From the NCBI GenBank assembly GCA_900074885.1, contig FJUW01000106.1, positions 1-58,275 on the forward strand: a stretch of DNA of 58,275 nt. Direction: 5' to 3'. The notes under the pieces are model-generated. The model was not told the origin of the DNA. It ran no database searches and worked only from the letters and a program-made list of their open reading frames with translations. How positions within the stretch are numbered: position 1 is the first letter of the stretch; the number at the start of each line of letters is the position of its first letter. A program made the translations under genes and the position numbers. This document shows positions 56,697 to 58,275 of the stretch, in pieces. This stretch comes from Rhynchosporium graminicola (taxonomy: Eukaryota; Ascomycota; Leotiomycetes; Helotiales; Ploettnerulaceae).

Positions 56697-58275
56697 CGTA
56701 TCTAGCTTAACCTGAAATCGTTATATCTATTTAATACTAATAATTATATCTTATTATCCTAAATCGAGAAGAATAAAAAAGTAATTATAAATACGCTTAC
56801 TATTAATAGAAAAGTATAAATATATAAAATAAGTAATATAAGTTCTAATAGACTATTAGAAACTACGTATTAGAATAGAATAAGGTAGTAGCTCGATTTT
56901 GATACTAAGAGCTCCCGATAGTCGTCCGGTAAGAGTATAATTAATAAACAAATAACTATTCGCTCTAGTATCGATTAAGCTATTTATAGAGACTCCTAGC
57001 TCGTTTATACTAACTATAGTCAGGTATATGAATTACTTATCTCCTATTAGGGAGTTAAGGTCTAGATTAGAGAGATTATACTTATATAGACCTAAGAAGG
57101 AGTTTTTACTTAGGCCTTATCGTTTCCCTCTAGTATTAGTCTAGATTCGGAAGGTATATCTTCTATTACTTCCTTAGTTACTTAATCCTCTTCTGGAAAT
57201 TCGTTGATTAATTGAACCTTAGGCGAGTTAAGGTAATCTAGCTTAATATAACCGAGCTATCTATAATTATAATACCTAGGGAGTTCTCCGGTCGAGGTAA
57301 TAGGGTGTTTTAGCGCGGAGAGAGTACTAGACTATACTAGGGTAGAGGTATATATATATAGTATAAGAGTAGTTTATCGAGGAGTTAAGCTTAAGGACTA
57401 GTAAGAGGTAGAACTAGTAGTAGTTATAGTAATAATAGTAAGCTTATAGTACTATACTTAAGTAGTAGCTTTCTCGGGATAGGTACGTTCTAAGTTATAA
57501 CGACACTTAGTATTAAAAGAAAGTAAGGATCTAACTATAAAAGCGTAATCCTTATTTTACGTTAGTTTAATAATAAGAGTTAAAGCGTATAAGGATAATA
57601 TAATCTTATCTTATATATAGAAGAACTACTCTTTCTTTTTAACCTTACTTTAGATAATAGCGCTTTAAAATCGACTACGAAACTCAGCGAAAGTCTCGCG
57701 TATATAGCTAGGTTATTATATTTCCAGGTAGTAGAAAGCGTTATAGTAGTTATCTTCCTTTAAACCGGTAAGAAAGTTCTCTTCTAATAAGAAGATTATT
57801 TTATCGCTAGTTTTAAACTTATTAGTAAGGTACTAAAGCGTAAGATACTCCTTAGCTAATCTAGTAACTAGCTCCTATACGAGAACGCGCTAAGAGAAAT
57901 CCGTAAGGTAGTAGTTAGCGTTTATAGCTAGCTGGTCTCGTATCGATACTCTCTATTAGAGGAAGGTAAAGTCTGATCTATTATCTAGGAGTAGGATCTT
58001 CTTAGTAAGATAAGACTTCCTAAGGTATAACTCTACTAATTCGGCGCCGGGAGAGAGAGATAGTTTATTAGGAATAGTATCCTCTCTCTTAGTACTACGT
58101 ATCGGAATAGAGTTTATTAGGTTATTAAACTCTATTATACGCGGAGATTATAATATTAGTTCTAATAGGAGAGTCGAAGATAAGCGAGGGACCCCTATAA
58201 GGAACTTATCTTATATAGAGATTAGTCTATCTATAGTATCTTCTAGAGAGTTATTCTTTTCCTCCTAGTCTACTA

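Larger units (their letters stand above)
49361..58275 (-). mobile_element. Gypsy-D retrotransposon, minus strand, internal region inflated by two repeated blocks
   Basis: Reading right to left: gag with a zinc knuckle at 57,274-57,233 whose four metal ligands all read Tyr, protease (LIDTRANSYLFIN near 56,960), RT with FRTRFRSYKYKVLPFRL and catalytic box YLDNILIY near 53,380 (repeated near 54,640), then RNase H, integrase and an unresolved 3' region up to the polypurine tract. The RT block 52,582-53,840 is repeated at 53,843-55,101, and 54,724-55,709 is repeated at 55,711-56,696, with a single N at each join. The element's 5' LTR is beyond the window edge. Every domain is interrupted by stops. 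Confidence 0.85.

Overview
The window is nuclear DNA of a filamentous ascomycete (Pezizomycotina). Its genes carry many short introns of about 43-150 bases with CTRAC/ACTAAC branch points. Its repeats show the C-to-T (CpA to TpA) decay left by repeat-induced point mutation (RIP). The sequence alone does not fix a genus. One 417-base run of N and four single-N joins show that it is a scaffold.

Left arm (1 to about 22,970): a stack of nested, RIP-decayed LTR retrotransposons. A plus-strand chromodomain Ty3/Gypsy element (here Gypsy-A) was interrupted in its protease region by a Ty1/Copia element (2667-10253). The Copia element has 178-bp LTRs, a 5-bp target duplication and an initiator-tRNA-Met half-molecule primer site. 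A small non-autonomous LTR element (2892-4906) sits inside the Copia element and has its own target duplication. Gypsy-A is interrupted again in its integrase by two copies of a second chromodomain family (Gypsy-B) in head-to-head orientation. Gypsy-A ends with its chromodomain, polypurine tract and LTR near 22,970. Two more Gypsy-B fragments lie at the left edge.

Gene island (about 24,366 to 42,515): five genes with normal composition and apparently intact reading frames. They are a RecQ DNA helicase (-); a secreted LysM plus six-module CBM18 chitin-binding protein (-, 10 exons, 420 aa); an unrecognised small secreted protein (-); a very large secreted protein (+, 27 exons in my model, 1144 aa); and a secreted S41-type (CPAF/UstP-like) peptidase (-, 4 exons, 679 aa). 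The 1144-aa protein joins CBM18 modules, a GH18 chitinase barrel with its catalytic D-x-D-x-E, an SGNH/GDSL hydrolase and a cysteine-rich C-terminal domain. The chitin-binding protein and the chitinase are separated by the small secreted gene and a 1.66-kb divergent promoter region. This recalls the known pairing of LysM proteins with subgroup-C (killer-toxin-like) chitinases in fungi, and suggests a chitin-handling secretome cluster.

Right arm (43,990 to 58,275): a possible Helitron 3' terminus, then a plus-strand Gypsy element (Gypsy-C), an inverted pair of 268-bp LTRs, and a minus-strand Gypsy element (Gypsy-D) running off the window. Gypsy-D contains two long internal repeats that abut single Ns and look like assembly overlaps.

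The strongest novelty candidate is the GH18-SGNH fusion. One uninterrupted exon carries both the last strand of the chitinase barrel and the SGNH nucleophile motif, and the SGNH domain lies between the barrel and the C-terminal domain usual for these chitinases.
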